Source of the DNA: Paenibacillus sp. PAMC 26794
Lineage (GTDB): Bacteria; Bacillota; Bacilli; Paenibacillales; Paenibacillaceae
Reading direction: 5' to 3'
NCBI RefSeq assembly: GCF_000316035.1
Contig: NZ_ANHX01000003.1
Span: 62,001-126,000, forward strand
Length of the DNA stretch: 64,000 nucleotides
Positions 48,404 to 57,512 of this stretch are shown in pieces. Below the pieces are notes generated by a model. The model saw only the letters and a program-made list of their open reading frames with translations, searched no databases and was not told the DNA's origin. Position 1 is the stretch's first letter. Every line of letters starts with the position of its first letter. The position numbers and the translations under genes were made by a program.

Positions 48404-49336
48404 ATGAACAGACATCAAGAGCATTTTTTACAAAAGAATATGAAGGACGTATCTTCACTGATTTTGGCAGGTATACAGTGGTTTTTCTTCCTGTTTACCA
48501 ATACCGTTGTTGTTCCGCTATCCATTGGACAACATTTTCATCTGTCTCCTGATGCTATAGCTGCGTCGATGCAGCACGCATTCATACTTACCGGAGCAGT
48601 GTGTATTCTTCAAGCCGTATTTGGTCATCGATATGCGATTATGGATGGTCCGTCAGGGTTATGGTGGGGATTGACGCTAAGTTTGACGGTATCTGCTTCA
48701 TCGGCCGGTATGAGTCTGGAGCGTATTGGCGGTGGACTAGCTGCAGGTTTTCTGTTAGCGGGACTAACGATGGTGATTCTGGGTTGGCTGGGAGCAGCGC
48801 AAGTGCTGCAAAAGCTGTTCACACCTATGGTGAAGAGTGCCATGTTATTTCTAATGACGATTCAATTAACGATGAACTTTTTCAAAGGTATGATTGGATA
48901 TACGGAGTTTGGTCGTTTCAATCTGCCTGTTGCCGCATTGTCCGTTGTCATTGCATTTTTGGTGGCATGGATTCAATTAAAAGGTAGGGGGAAACTGGGG
49001 AACTACGCGATCTTGATTGGAATTGTGGCAGGCTGGATCGCCTATAGTTTATTGTTTCCTGGACAACATGGTGGACAGCCGAATCAGACTCCAGCAGGTC
49101 TCACCCTGTTTCCGTGGGGAGCACCTAGGTGGGAACCATGCATTGTTATTACTGCATTTTTCGTTGGGTTGGTGAATATGACGAATTCGATCACCACGTT
49201 AAGCACAGTTGAGAAACTATATCAGACAGAGACAACAAGCCGTCAGTATAGGCATTCCTATGCGCTAACGGGTCTGTTCACGATGTTGTCAGCCTGTGTA
49301 GGTGTGCTGCCCTTTGGTTTATTTGCATCTCACTAG
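48404..49336 (+). pseudogene. NCS2 purine/uracil permease, truncated at the C-terminus
   Basis: 310 residues from ATG 48404; relatives have about 430. Begins LILAGIQWFFFLFTNTVVVPLSIG; the substrate site region is AIMDGPSGLWWGL and the second motif FFVGLVNMTNSITTLSTVEK. The reading stops at SACVGVLPFGLFASH, where family members continue with about 120 residues (spans 11-14). No continuation is visible in other frames, so this looks like a deletion rather than a frameshift. Transport activity is doubtful. Confidence 0.75.
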
Positions 49337-49417
49337 TTCTTGAAAAAACCGTGAACTGGTCCAACATGGAACAACCAGCGACAGTTAGTAAAGTGGCATA
49401 ATGAGTGTCATCTTGCG

Positions 49418-49446
49418 ACAGTCCAATTTGATTGGGCTGTTTTTTT
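49418..49446 (+). terminator. Terminator after the permease remnant
   Basis: ACAGTCCAA pairs with TTGGGCTGT (one G-U) followed by T6. Confidence 0.85.
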
Positions 49447-49476
49447 GTATTCGTTTTTTGTTATCAGGCTATTTAG

Positions 49477-49854
49477 CTATTTCACGATGATTTTGCCTTG
49501 TCCTGCAAGCATTCGCATCTCTCTAGAGAGACGGTCCTGGTTCCCATCCTGCATTTCGAGTTGAACACCATAGTGCCATGAGGTATTTTTTTCTTGACCC
49601 CAGCGGAGAGTGCCTTCCATATATAGAGGGTCTTCAAAGAGCAGCATATTCATTCCAATCCGAATATCGTTATTCTCTACAGGAAGGGATAGCGGAAATG
49701 ACAGCTGACAGCCGGATCGACTGATATCGCATAACTCGGCCTGAATGGGTTTCGGTGGTGCATTGACCCCGTTGATGCTGAGAATATAGATCTCAAAGTG
49801 GATTGGTTCTTTCAATGTGTAGCGAAAGGGTTCTTTTCTATTGTTAATTGACAT
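49477..49854 (-). CDS. PilZ-domain protein
   Basis: 125 residues; GGAGGAAG before the ATG. Single PilZ domain: the Arg-rich start RKEPFRYTLKEPIHFEI and the D-x-S-x-x-G motif DISRSGCQLSF, the two parts that hold c-di-GMP. The first motif has fewer Arg than the canonical RxxxR, so affinity may be reduced. Would act as a c-di-GMP-responsive adaptor for motility or surface polysaccharide. Confidence 0.83.
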   Translation of the reverse strand: MSINNRKEPFRYTLKEPIHFEIYILSINGVNAPPKPIQAELCDISRSGCQLSFPLSLPVENNDIRIGMNMLLFEDPLYMEGTLRWGQEKNTSWHYGVQLEMQDGNQDRLSREMRMLAGQGKIIVK

Positions 49855-49960
49855 GGCTTGGCTTCCTCCATCAGGTTCAAAAAAATTCAGTTATGCTTAT
49901 ATCGACCATTTGGAGCGAGAAATGAAGAGTTGCGAAAGCAGAGATGGTCCGTGGGTTCCT

Positions 49961-49988
49961 TTTACACGTGTATCAGGCTTGATATAAT
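49961..49988 (+). promoter_or_regulatory. Sigma-A promoter ahead of the 41-codon ORF and SUKH genes
   Basis: TTTACA (49961-49966), 16 bp, TATAAT (49983-49988). The transcript would start near 49995. Confidence 0.65.
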
Positions 49989-50042
49989 GATGGAACATAT
50001 TTCTGAGGTCAGACCTGAATCAGACAGAAGGGACCGGTGAAT

Positions 50043-50168
50043 ATGAGAGGAACATTTCAAATGGTTACAGATACGTGTATCGTCTCCAGAGAAGCCAGTC
50101 GGATCACCATTGTCATGACACCAAGTATTCAGGGAAATAACATGCTGGATGATTTAATCCGGATTTAG
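50043..50168 (+). CDS. Small protein of unknown function, 41 residues
   Basis: ATG 50043 follows AAGGGACCGGTGA and lies about 50 nt after a good promoter. Product MRGTFQMVTDTCIVSREASR... ends MLDDLIRI; soluble, no family recognised. The next gene starts 28 nt downstream, so this would be the first gene of a three-gene unit running to 51553. Confidence 0.5.
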   Translation: MRGTFQMVTDTCIVSREASRITIVMTPSIQGNNMLDDLIRI

Positions 50169-50196
50169 TGTGCATATACAAACAGGAGGGATTCAT

Positions 50197-50886
50197 ATGC
50201 AGGATTGGAACGAGATAACGATGCTGAATGTAGATGCCCTACGTAAACGGATGAGAATCCTCGCTGCTTTGGATATTATCTTTTCGGAGGAAGAATGGTT
50301 ACGCGTTCATCATTATGCAGCTGAACTTCAACCAGGTGTGGCATGGGGAAGCATTAATAATGGCGCAGGTGATCATCTGCATGTCTTGTTTACGAACTCA
50401 GGCATGTTGATCAAAGGATTTGATCATGAGTCACCTTTAAGTCCGCATGCTCGTGAGGATGGTGAGATCTACCCGTGCATGTACGATGAAGTGCCGGAGA
50501 CGTTAATGGCTGTTCTGCGAGATCAGGAGGAAACACTGGATCTGGAGGATGTGACCTTTTGCCTATGGAAGGAAGGGAACGACTTGCCATGGAAGGTTGG
50601 TAACTGGATTCAGCTGGCGATGACCGAGGAAGACGAAGCGGACGCCAGAGGTGGCGCAGAATTTTTACTGGGATATTTGGAAAAGAACCCGGAAGATTAC
50701 GCTGATTGGGCCAAAGGGTACTACGACCTGCAGAATCTGCCATTGGAAGCCGTAGCTGAAGTATATGAAGAAAAACCGGTGACTGCCAGTCTGATCAAGC
50801 AGTTGTGTCCTGAGCGAGATGTGGCAGCCACACTGGGTGAGTTGCAGCAACGCGGGTACGCCGTGGAACAGAACGTAATGGAGTAA
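50197..50886 (+). CDS. Conserved-type protein of unknown function next to a SUKH gene
   Basis: 229 residues from ATG 50197 (GGAGGG upstream). Soluble and acidic. Notable segments: AWGSINNGAGDHLHVLFTNSGMLIKGFDHESPLSP, YDEVPETLMAVLRD, DVTFCLWKEGNDLPWKVG and a helical C-terminus. I recall similar proteins in Bacillus without assigned function. The adjacent SUKH gene suggests a role as an immunity or binding protein, but this is conjecture. Confidence 0.75.
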   Translation: MQDWNEITMLNVDALRKRMRILAALDIIFSEEEWLRVHHYAAELQPGVAWGSINNGAGDHLHVLFTNSGMLIKGFDHESPLSPHAREDGEIYPCMYDEVPETLMAVLRDQEETLDLEDVTFCLWKEGNDLPWKVGNWIQLAMTEEDEADARGGAEFLLGYLEKNPEDYADWAKGYYDLQNLPLEAVAEVYEEKPVTASLIKQLCPERDVAATLGELQQRGYAVEQNVME

Positions 50887-50905
50887 CAAAGGAGGAAAGT
50901 AGGCC

Positions 50906-51553
50906 ATGTACAATGTGCAACTGGAACGGATGCGTGAAAAGTTGATTACTCTCCGAAGTCTGGACCCGGATCTGGACCTGTTTGGCGCAGAAAACCATGA
51001 ATATGAAATGGCGTCTGTGTGGACGCAGAAGGATATTGCGCAATTTGAACAGAAATGGCGAATTGAGTTGCCGGAGGACTATAAGGTATGGCTTCTTCAT
51101 ATGGGAGCGGGTGGTGCAGGGCCTTATTATGGTCTGGAAAACCCGGATGACGGCGTATACGCTGTTCTGGATTATGACGATGAGCTGAACGCGGTCTCGG
51201 ACCCTTTCCAATTCACGGAAGCATGGAACTGGAACTATGACTGGTTCGATGACAGCAAGGAAGAAGAGGAATGGGAAGCGCTGGAACATGAATATTTTGA
51301 TCCGAAATGGTCGGCAGGCATGCTGCGCATCAGTGATTTTGGTTGTGGCATCTCCATGAATCTGATTGTTAAGGGAGCCTCCCACGGAGAGATCTGGGTT
51401 GATGACCGGGCTAACCGCAATGGAATTTATCCTGATCAGTATTGGGGCAATACGAATCGATTACATTTTCTGGACTGGTATGAGTTGTGGTTGGATCGTT
51501 CAATCCATCAAATACATGAACAAAAGCAACAATCAGGAGCAAACGAAGTCTGA
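50906..51553 (+). CDS. SMI1/KNR4 (SUKH) family protein
   Basis: 215 residues; AAAGGAGG before ATG. SUKH-1 fold: WTQKDIAQFEQKWRIELPEDYKVWLLHMGAGGAGPYYGL, then GMLRISDFGCGISMNLIVKG, GEIWVDDRANRNGIYP and LDWYELWLDRSI. This superfamily includes eukaryotic SMI1 and many bacterial immunity proteins against secreted nuclease toxins. No toxin gene is in view. Co-oriented with the preceding gene, separated by 19 bp. Confidence 0.88.
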   Translation: MYNVQLERMREKLITLRSLDPDLDLFGAENHEYEMASVWTQKDIAQFEQKWRIELPEDYKVWLLHMGAGGAGPYYGLENPDDGVYAVLDYDDELNAVSDPFQFTEAWNWNYDWFDDSKEEEEWEALEHEYFDPKWSAGMLRISDFGCGISMNLIVKGASHGEIWVDDRANRNGIYPDQYWGNTNRLHFLDWYELWLDRSIHQIHEQKQQSGANEV

Positions 51554-51645
51554 AGGAGGTTATCGTGAAGATCTAGCGCACTTGAAGTGTGGATAGAAGA
51601 GGCTCCCGGATTGGAAGAGATTGAAGGCGGAAGTCCTAGGTAATC

Positions 51646-51678
51646 AAGCTCCCTCATGATGATGGCGGAGCTTTTTTT
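51646..51678 (+). terminator. Terminator after the SUKH gene
   Basis: AAGCTCC pairs with GGAGCTT, followed by T5. Confidence 0.75.
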
Positions 51679-51755
51679 GATGAACAAATATTAAAAACCG
51701 TTTGCTTCACTCACCCGTCTTATACCACAGAAAGAGAGAGAAGGAGGGATGCGGG

Positions 51756-53000
51756 GTGGAAACAAAAGCAGAGATGAACCAGAGGATCTATGTACAGACC
51801 GAAGACGAGACGGAATTTGTGCAATCCATTATGGAACATCAAGATACGCTCATTTCCATTGCCTACAGTTACCTGCGTAACCGGCAAGATGCGCTGGAAG
51901 CTGTGCAGGAGATGACGTGCCGTGCTTGGATCAAACGTCGTACGCTGAATAATGAGAAGGCGTTCAAGTCGTGGATCATTCGGATTCTGATCTATGTCTG
52001 CATCGATGAACAGAGGCGCCGCAAGCGGGCAACACCTCTGGCGAAGGAGGATCTGGAGGACAGCATTCCGGCATCTTGGATGATTAGCGTTGACGATAAT
52101 CGAATCGCTATGGAATCTCTTTTGCAAAAGGTGAAACCGAAATATCGCCATGTATTATTGCTGAAATATTATAACGACATGACACTGACGGATATTGCCT
52201 CCATCCTCGGCAAACCGGAAGGGACGGTTACATCAGGAATATATCAGTTTACCGTGAACGCGGTTATGGCTGATGAGAACAGGATAACCGTATTGTATAC
52301 CGCCAGAACGGATGCTTCGCAAGAGATCTATTCGACTGTTAATATGAAGATGACGGATGCTTCCACAGGGTACTTGCTTGACAATGGTAATGCAGGAGGT
52401 ATGCATTTTTCAAAGGATAAGCATACCATTTATGGCCGGAAAACAATTGAGCTAAATCGAAATAAACCGCTGCCTGAGCAAGTGAATCTTCAGTTCCAGC
52501 TTTCTTCCTTTGTTCCAGATGTGGTGGAAAATTTAGAAAAAGGGGAAAAGGAACGGAAATATAAATATTCCAAAAAAATGAATATTTCTTTTGCGCTGGA
52601 TCCCAAATTCTCTATCCCCAAAACGGAAATCATCAACGTTAATCGGACCTTTACCGTTGGAGGTTATGAGGTCATGTTGTCCGAAGTTGAGGTATCTCCT
52701 CTTGTAACTCGGGTCAGGCTTGTTTATGAGCCGGATCATGAGATCGATTACAAAACGAAGTTGTTGATCAGTGAGGTCGTTCGGCCTATCGAGATTGTAA
52801 CTACCTCTAAAGACGGGAAGCAGACCAACTTATCCACGATATTTGGGAGTGGAACGGAAGATGGAATGATGTATTCTTTCAGTAGCAATCTGTTGGACCA
52901 TCCGGAGTCCATGGTGTTAAAACTTAGTGGTAAACCAGATAAGGTCTATGATGATTTGCAGGAAGCCAAGAATGATGAACTGGGGATCAAAATCAAATAA
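51756..53000 (+). pseudogene. ECF sigma factor fused in frame to an anti-sigma ectodomain
   Basis: 414 residues from GTG 51756 (AAGGAGGG 7 nt upstream). Residues 1-160 are an ECF sigma factor: region 2 (LISIAYSYLRNRQDALEAVQEMTCRAWIKR, AFKSWIIRILIYVCIDEQRRRK) and region 4 up to YYNDMTLTDIASILGKPEGTV. At that point, within the helix-turn-helix (about nt 52235), it continues as YQFTVNAVMADENRITVLYT and a domain of the DUF4179/DUF5643 type, the extracellular part of the cognate anti-sigma. The sigma C-terminus and the anti-sigma cytoplasmic and membrane parts are missing. A deletion joining two adjacent genes explains this. Confidence 0.8.
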
Positions 53001-53054
53001 GATGAACTAACTGGCAATACTCGTATTCAGATTAGGTGGATGTTAGTGAAAGCA

Positions 53055-53107
53055 GAGAAGGGATGTCCCTCAAGGTCGTAAGCCTTGAGAGAAGACATCC
53101 CTTCTTA
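53055..53107. terminator. Bidirectional terminator between convergent genes
   Basis: GAAGGGATGTC (53057-53067) pairs with GACATCCCTTC (53094-53104), and CTCAAGG with CCTTGAG inside. Confidence 0.8.
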
Positions 53108-53127
53108 GGTATGAAAAACCGCTGATC

Positions 53128-55113
53128 TTATACAGTTAAAATATCTACTCCCAGAGCTGGAAGAGTCAACTTTTGATCCAATCTCTCGCTGGTCAACAAG
53201 CTGCGATAAGGAACGTCCAGCGTAATCTCTCGTTGCTCATTCGTCAAATTGATCAGAAACAGGAAGTTTTGCTCCCCCTTCGTTCGAATCGACAGCTCGA
53301 CACCTTCCGGCAGCTGGATTTTGGGCGCTAATTCCTTTTCCTTCAATATGCCTTCAAACAACTGATAGAAATACGATGGCTCCGGCCAAGTGCCAACATA
53401 ATACACTTCACCTTCACCAAACTTATTGACAGTAACCGCCGGTACACCCTCGTAAAAGTCGTTGTCATACCAGGCGATCGGCTCTGCCCCTCGTAGTTCC
53501 AGTAGATCACACCATTGCTTCGCAGCGAATGTCTTGCCCTCCGCGTTCCGTATCCGATGCTCACTGTTGCCGATGGCATCATATTCACTTACGACAACAC
53601 CCGCCGCTTCACCCAGTAGCCCCGGCAGAGGCAGCATCTCACATACATTCCTCATGTTCTTCACGCCAGTCCGATTGGTAAGGACAACCGTACCACCCTT
53701 GGCTGCGAATCGCTCCAGCCGCTGTGCTACTTCTTCACTTAACAGGAAGAGGGAAGGGACAATGACCAGCTTGTACCCATCGAGTTCCTCAGTCCAGTTG
53801 ATAACGTCTGTACCGACGCCCATTTTCAGAAATGCATTATGCATAGAGGACAAGTTGTCTATATAGTGCATTCCCCCTTCCGCCTGCGGCTGAAGGGAAA
53901 GCGCTGTGTGCTGATCATGCGAATGCAGAATAGCAACCTGGGTAACAATGGTTGAGTCGGCCAAGAGTTCTCCTAACTGGTTCACCTCGCGAGTAAGCTC
54001 GGCAAACTCCCTGAACCTGCGTCCAGGAACATTGCTGTGGTCGATCAGCCCATGCCAGAATTGTTCGGCTCCGACGGTAGCACTCCGCCAGCGGAAATGG
54101 ACGACCATATCCGCACCGCGGGCGATTGTCTGCCAGGAGCGAGCTCGGATCAGTCCAGGATACGGGGTGCGCTGAATCGGCATCCAGGCACCCTGTGCTC
54201 CGCTGAGCTGTTCCATTACCCAGAAATTCCGGCGTTTGATGCCGCGAACCAAGTCCAGCGTAAGCGCTCCATTCCTCGGAAACCGATCTCCATAATCGCG
54301 ATACAGCTCATTCGGATAATAATCAACAGAGACGAAGTCCAATTCGTTGTGCATATCATAATAGTCCAGGCTATTTGGATATTGCCACATGTTATGCGTC
54401 ACGAATTGGCCTGGACAGTTACGGCGTAAGATCTCAAGCTGCCATCCCAGCAGATAGCCTACGCTGTCAGAGCAAAATCGCTTGTACTCCAGAAGATAGG
54501 AAGGATTCATCGGTTTGCTGGGACCGAGCGGTGTTGTTACCTCAGCCCAGCTGCTGTATTCACCACTCCAGACGACCGTACCCCACTCCCGGTTCAACTC
54601 CTCCAGATTGGAATAACGCTTTTGCAGCCAAGCGACAAATGCACGATTACATGTATCACAATGGCATTCCTGGTAGTGCATCTCGTTATCGATTTGCCAG
54701 CCAATAACGGCGGGATGCTTACCATAGCGCTGTGATATCGCTTCCACAAATTTGGAGCCCAGCATTCTCAAAGAAGGACTGTTGTTGCAACGATGTCCAC
54801 GCACACCTGGCCGAATGATGTGGCGTTGTTCATCCATGGGCAGCACATCCGGATAACGGGTTGTCATCCAGTTTGGCGGGGTATTGGTGGGGGTGCATAA
54901 CACAATTTCCATACCGCACGAAGCGAATACTTCTATAGCCGCATCCAGCCATTCAAACTGATAATTACCCTCAGTCGGTTCCATTCGGCTCCAGGCGAAC
55001 TCCGCCATTCGCACAACTGCAACCCCCGTCTGTTGCATAAGTATGGCATCTTTCTCCCATAACTCCGGGGTCCATTGCTCTGGATAATAATCAATTCCGA
55101 TCTTAATTGTCAT
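53128..55113 (-). CDS. GH42 beta-galactosidase
   Basis: 661 residues from ATG 55113 (AAGGAG upstream). No signal peptide. GH42 barrel: IGIDYYPEQWTPELWEKD, VRMAEFAWSRMEP, acid/base Glu in IGWQIDNEMHYQ followed by the zinc-binding CHCDTCNRAF, nucleophile Glu in FWVMEQLSGAQGAW. A trimerisation domain and a short beta domain follow. Hydrolyses beta-galactosides such as galacto-oligosaccharides from pectic galactan; pairs with the divergent AraC regulator and sits near a pectate lyase. Confidence 0.93.
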   Translation of the reverse strand: MTIKIGIDYYPEQWTPELWEKDAILMQQTGVAVVRMAEFAWSRMEPTEGNYQFEWLDAAIEVFASCGMEIVLCTPTNTPPNWMTTRYPDVLPMDEQRHIIRPGVRGHRCNNSPSLRMLGSKFVEAISQRYGKHPAVIGWQIDNEMHYQECHCDTCNRAFVAWLQKRYSNLEELNREWGTVVWSGEYSSWAEVTTPLGPSKPMNPSYLLEYKRFCSDSVGYLLGWQLEILRRNCPGQFVTHNMWQYPNSLDYYDMHNELDFVSVDYYPNELYRDYGDRFPRNGALTLDLVRGIKRRNFWVMEQLSGAQGAWMPIQRTPYPGLIRARSWQTIARGADMVVHFRWRSATVGAEQFWHGLIDHSNVPGRRFREFAELTREVNQLGELLADSTIVTQVAILHSHDQHTALSLQPQAEGGMHYIDNLSSMHNAFLKMGVGTDVINWTEELDGYKLVIVPSLFLLSEEVAQRLERFAAKGGTVVLTNRTGVKNMRNVCEMLPLPGLLGEAAGVVVSEYDAIGNSEHRIRNAEGKTFAAKQWCDLLELRGAEPIAWYDNDFYEGVPAVTVNKFGEGEVYYVGTWPEPSYFYQLFEGILKEKELAPKIQLPEGVELSIRTKGEQNFLFLINLTNEQREITLDVPYRSLLTSERLDQKLTLPALGVDILTV

Positions 55114-55153
55114 CCTGTGATCTCCTTTATTTATCAATATATTGCGATTATAT

Positions 55154-55200
55154 GTTATATTAATTCGAGTGAATATCTTAAATAATTAATATGATATAAC
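55154..55200. promoter_or_regulatory. Divergent control region with AT-rich inverted repeat
   Basis: GTTATATTAAT (55154-55164) faces ATTAATATGATATAAC (55185-55200) between the divergent GH42 and AraC genes. A likely binding region for the AraC-type activator; -35/-10 pairs are not clear in the AT-rich sequence. Confidence 0.45.
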
Positions 55201-55227
55201 AATATTAAGATCAGGAGAGTTAGTCGT

Positions 55228-56070
55228 ATGCCTCATCCCAATCGTAATTTTCCGGTGTTATCTGCCCGAGACAAGTTGCTCCCTTTTTATTTACTTGGCA
55301 TCGGCCTGCATCATGAACAGGAGCATATCCGCCGAGACCAAGGCATTGAGGATTATCAGTGGATACAATGCCGCAGCGGTGTGGGTAAGCTCAAGCTAAG
55401 TGAAACGGAACATATCGTCAAGCCAGGTATGGGTATGCTGTTATTCCCTGGACAGAAGCACGAATACTATGCACTATCCGACAGTTGGGAAGTCGACTGG
55501 ATCATTTTCGATGGCAACGGGTCAGCAAACTTGTTTGAAACCGTGGGCATTGTCGACACATGCGTATACACGCTTGCACAACCTGAATACCTTCTATCCC
55601 GAATGCGGGAGCTGCTGCAAGCTCCCTTAACACCACAAGAGCAGACATTAAGCAATTACGCCTGCTCCGCCATTCTCTATACCTTATTGACAGAGATTAT
55701 TCAACGCGTATCTGTTGAGGGCAGCGATACGGTCGGGCAGCAGTATGAGCGATTAAAACCGGTTCTGGACTATATTGAACAACATTATGCTGAAGAGATT
55801 ACTTTGCCAACGCTCGCTGGATTGATCTGTGTCACACCAGAATATTTCTGTCATTTGTTTAAGAAAACGACAGGTATTCGTCCCATTAGCTATGTTAATC
55901 AGGTAAGAGTCAACAAGAGCAAGGAACTGCTGCTCGACAATGTGCAGCGCGGGATGGAGGATATTGCTCGTCAAGTCGGCTTCGAATCGACCAGCTATTA
56001 TGGAGCCATCTTCAAGAAGCTGGAACGAATCACACCTGGCGCCTTCCGCCGCAGCTATCAGAAGTCGTGA
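55228..56070 (+). CDS. AraC-family transcriptional regulator
   Basis: 280 residues; AGGAGAG before ATG. N-terminal cupin-like sensor (IQCRSGVGKLKL, VKPGMGMLLFPGQKHEYYA) and C-terminal double helix-turn-helix (LAGLICVTPEYFCHLFKKTTGIRPISYVNQVRVNKSKELL and DIARQVGFESTSYYGAIFKKLERITPGAFRR). Divergent from the GH42 gene by 114 bp, hence probably its galactoside-responsive activator. Confidence 0.92.
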   Translation: MPHPNRNFPVLSARDKLLPFYLLGIGLHHEQEHIRRDQGIEDYQWIQCRSGVGKLKLSETEHIVKPGMGMLLFPGQKHEYYALSDSWEVDWIIFDGNGSANLFETVGIVDTCVYTLAQPEYLLSRMRELLQAPLTPQEQTLSNYACSAILYTLLTEIIQRVSVEGSDTVGQQYERLKPVLDYIEQHYAEEITLPTLAGLICVTPEYFCHLFKKTTGIRPISYVNQVRVNKSKELLLDNVQRGMEDIARQVGFESTSYYGAIFKKLERITPGAFRRSYQKS

Positions 56071-56112
56071 CATATTATTATCCACTGGCGATGGTTTTTC
56101 GTCAGAGGCTTT

Positions 56113-56142
56113 AGGAACTGATCCGAGGGCGGATCAGTTCCT
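56113..56142. terminator. Perfect hairpin after the AraC gene
   Basis: AGGAACTGATCC (56113-56124) pairs with GGATCAGTTCCT (56131-56142). No T-run follows, so it may act as an RNA 3' stabiliser or weak terminator. A second hairpin AGAG-CGCTAATTAGCG-CTCT at 56169-56190 is followed by ATTTTG and is the more likely terminator. Confidence 0.55.
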
Positions 56143-56288
56143 AGTTGGATCACATAGTACTCGTTAATAGAGCCGCTAATTAGCGACTCTATTTTGTGTG
56201 AAAGAATGGCCTAGTTTTACGTTTTTTCACTATATCTGATCTGCTGTTGCATAAAAATGATAATTATTGTCTTTTTGCAATTTTTGTA

Positions 56289-56317
56289 TTGTCACAGCCA
56301 AAGTTACACGATATAAT
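56289..56317 (+). promoter_or_regulatory. Sigma-A promoter of the pectate lyase gene
   Basis: TTGTCA (56289-56294), 17 bp, TATAAT (56312-56317). Start near 56324, leader about 36 nt. Confidence 0.8.
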
Positions 56318-56359
56318 CGAGTTGTCTTTGAGGATAATATTATAAAGGATGGTGAAATT

Positions 56360-57403
56360 TTGAAGAAATTTTCGATGCTTTTACTCGCTGTAACTCTATT
56401 GTTGTTAACTGTCTCCACAGCCCCGTCTACATATGGTGCGGCCAGTTATCCAAACACAGGTACGAACGGGTTGACTGGTTTTGCAGGCAGTGCCAAGAAT
56501 GAAAATGGTGTATCCAAGTCAGCTACGACAGGGGGCAAGAACGGTCAGGTGGTTTACGTTAGTAATCTCAATGACTTGAGAACACAAATGGCAGGCTCTA
56601 CAGCCAAGATTGTCGTTGTTGAACAGAATATTTCTTCCTCCACGCTGCAAAAGGTTGAATTCGGAGCGAACAAGACACTTGTAGGTTCTTTTGGCAAACA
56701 TACATTAACGAATATTCATTTCAGATCCACAAGCAGTTCAAGCAATGTGATTTTTCAGAATCTGACTTTTGAACACGCTTCCAATATTAATGCCAATGAT
56801 GATATCCAGATGTATATCACTTCAGGCTCCAATTACTGGATTGATCATGTGACGTTTGCTGGTCACAGCTACAGCTCTGGCGGTAGTGATCTGGACAAAC
56901 TTCTGTATATTGGAGATCGCGCCGACTATATTACGATTAGCAATTCCAAATTTGCGAACCATAAGTATGGCGTCATCCTCGGTCATCCGAATGATGGTAA
57001 CAGCAGTTACAATGGAGTACCTCATGTGACGATGTCCAATAATTACTTCGAAAATTTATATGTACGTGGTCCTGGACTTTTAAGATATGGTTACTTCCAT
57101 CTCAAAAACAACTATGCAAACAACTTTAATCAGGCCATCACAATTGGTGAAAAAGCACGGATTTATTCCGAAAACAACTACTTTGGTGCTGGCGCTGAAA
57201 AGGGTGGCATCCTGGATGACAAAGGAAAAGGTGAGTTTACGGATACGGGCAGTACACCAGCGCTTAATAGTCCGACTTCTCCTAAAACGAACTGGAGACC
57301 AAGCTCCAATTACAGTTATCAGGTAGAGAGTGCCAGCTACGCGCGTGAGTTCGTCACCAAGTATGCAGGCTCCTCCAATACGACACTTGTATTCGGAAAG
57401 TAA
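56360..57403 (+). CDS. Secreted pectate lyase (PL1)
   Basis: 347 residues from TTG 56360 (AAGGATGG upstream); the frame is open from 56267 but would cross the promoter. Signal peptide [26 protein letters not shown]. Parallel beta-helix of PL1 with NLTFEHAS, the Ca-binding region WIDHVTF ... [29 protein letters not shown] and the catalytic Arg segment [21 protein letters not shown]. Cleaves polygalacturonate by beta-elimination outside the cell; together with GH42, GH43 and GH30 it broadens plant cell-wall use. Confidence 0.92.
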   Translation: MKKFSMLLLAVTLLLLTVSTAPSTYGAASYPNTGTNGLTGFAGSAKNENGVSKSATTGGKNGQVVYVSNLNDLRTQMAGSTAKIVVVEQNISSSTLQKVEFGANKTLVGSFGKHTLTNIHFRSTSSSSNVIFQNLTFEHASNINANDDIQMYITSGSNYWIDHVTFAGHSYSSGGSDLDKLLYIGDRADYITISNSKFANHKYGVILGHPNDGNSSYNGVPHVTMSNNYFENLYVRGPGLLRYGYFHLKNNYANNFNQAITIGEKARIYSENNYFGAGAEKGGILDDKGKGEFTDTGSTPALNSPTSPKTNWRPSSNYSYQVESASYAREFVTKYAGSSNTTLVFGK

Positions 57404-57430
57404 GAGTTGCTGCACATCCTTTCACGATCC

Positions 57431-57477
57431 AAAAGGTCTGTCTTGTGCGCCATAACGCATAAGACAGGCCTTTTTTT
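57431..57477 (+). terminator. Terminator after the pectate lyase gene
   Basis: AAAGG-CTGTCTT-TGCG pairs with CGCA-AAGACAG-CCTTT, followed by T7. Confidence 0.9.
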
Positions 57478-57480
57478 GTT

Positions 57481-57512
57481 TGTAAAATGATATGCTTACA
57501 TATCATTTTACA
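57481..57512. repeat. Perfect 14-bp inverted repeat
   Basis: TGTAAAATGATATG (57481-57494), CTTA loop, CATATCATTTTACA (57499-57512). AT-rich, 32 bp in all. It follows a complete terminator, so an operator role is at least as likely as termination. Confidence 0.65.

Noticed and set aside
49858..50040. 60-codon plus-strand frame after the PilZ gene
   Set aside because: It runs across the TTTACA/TATAAT promoter and begins in the PilZ ribosome site region; no start signal of its own.
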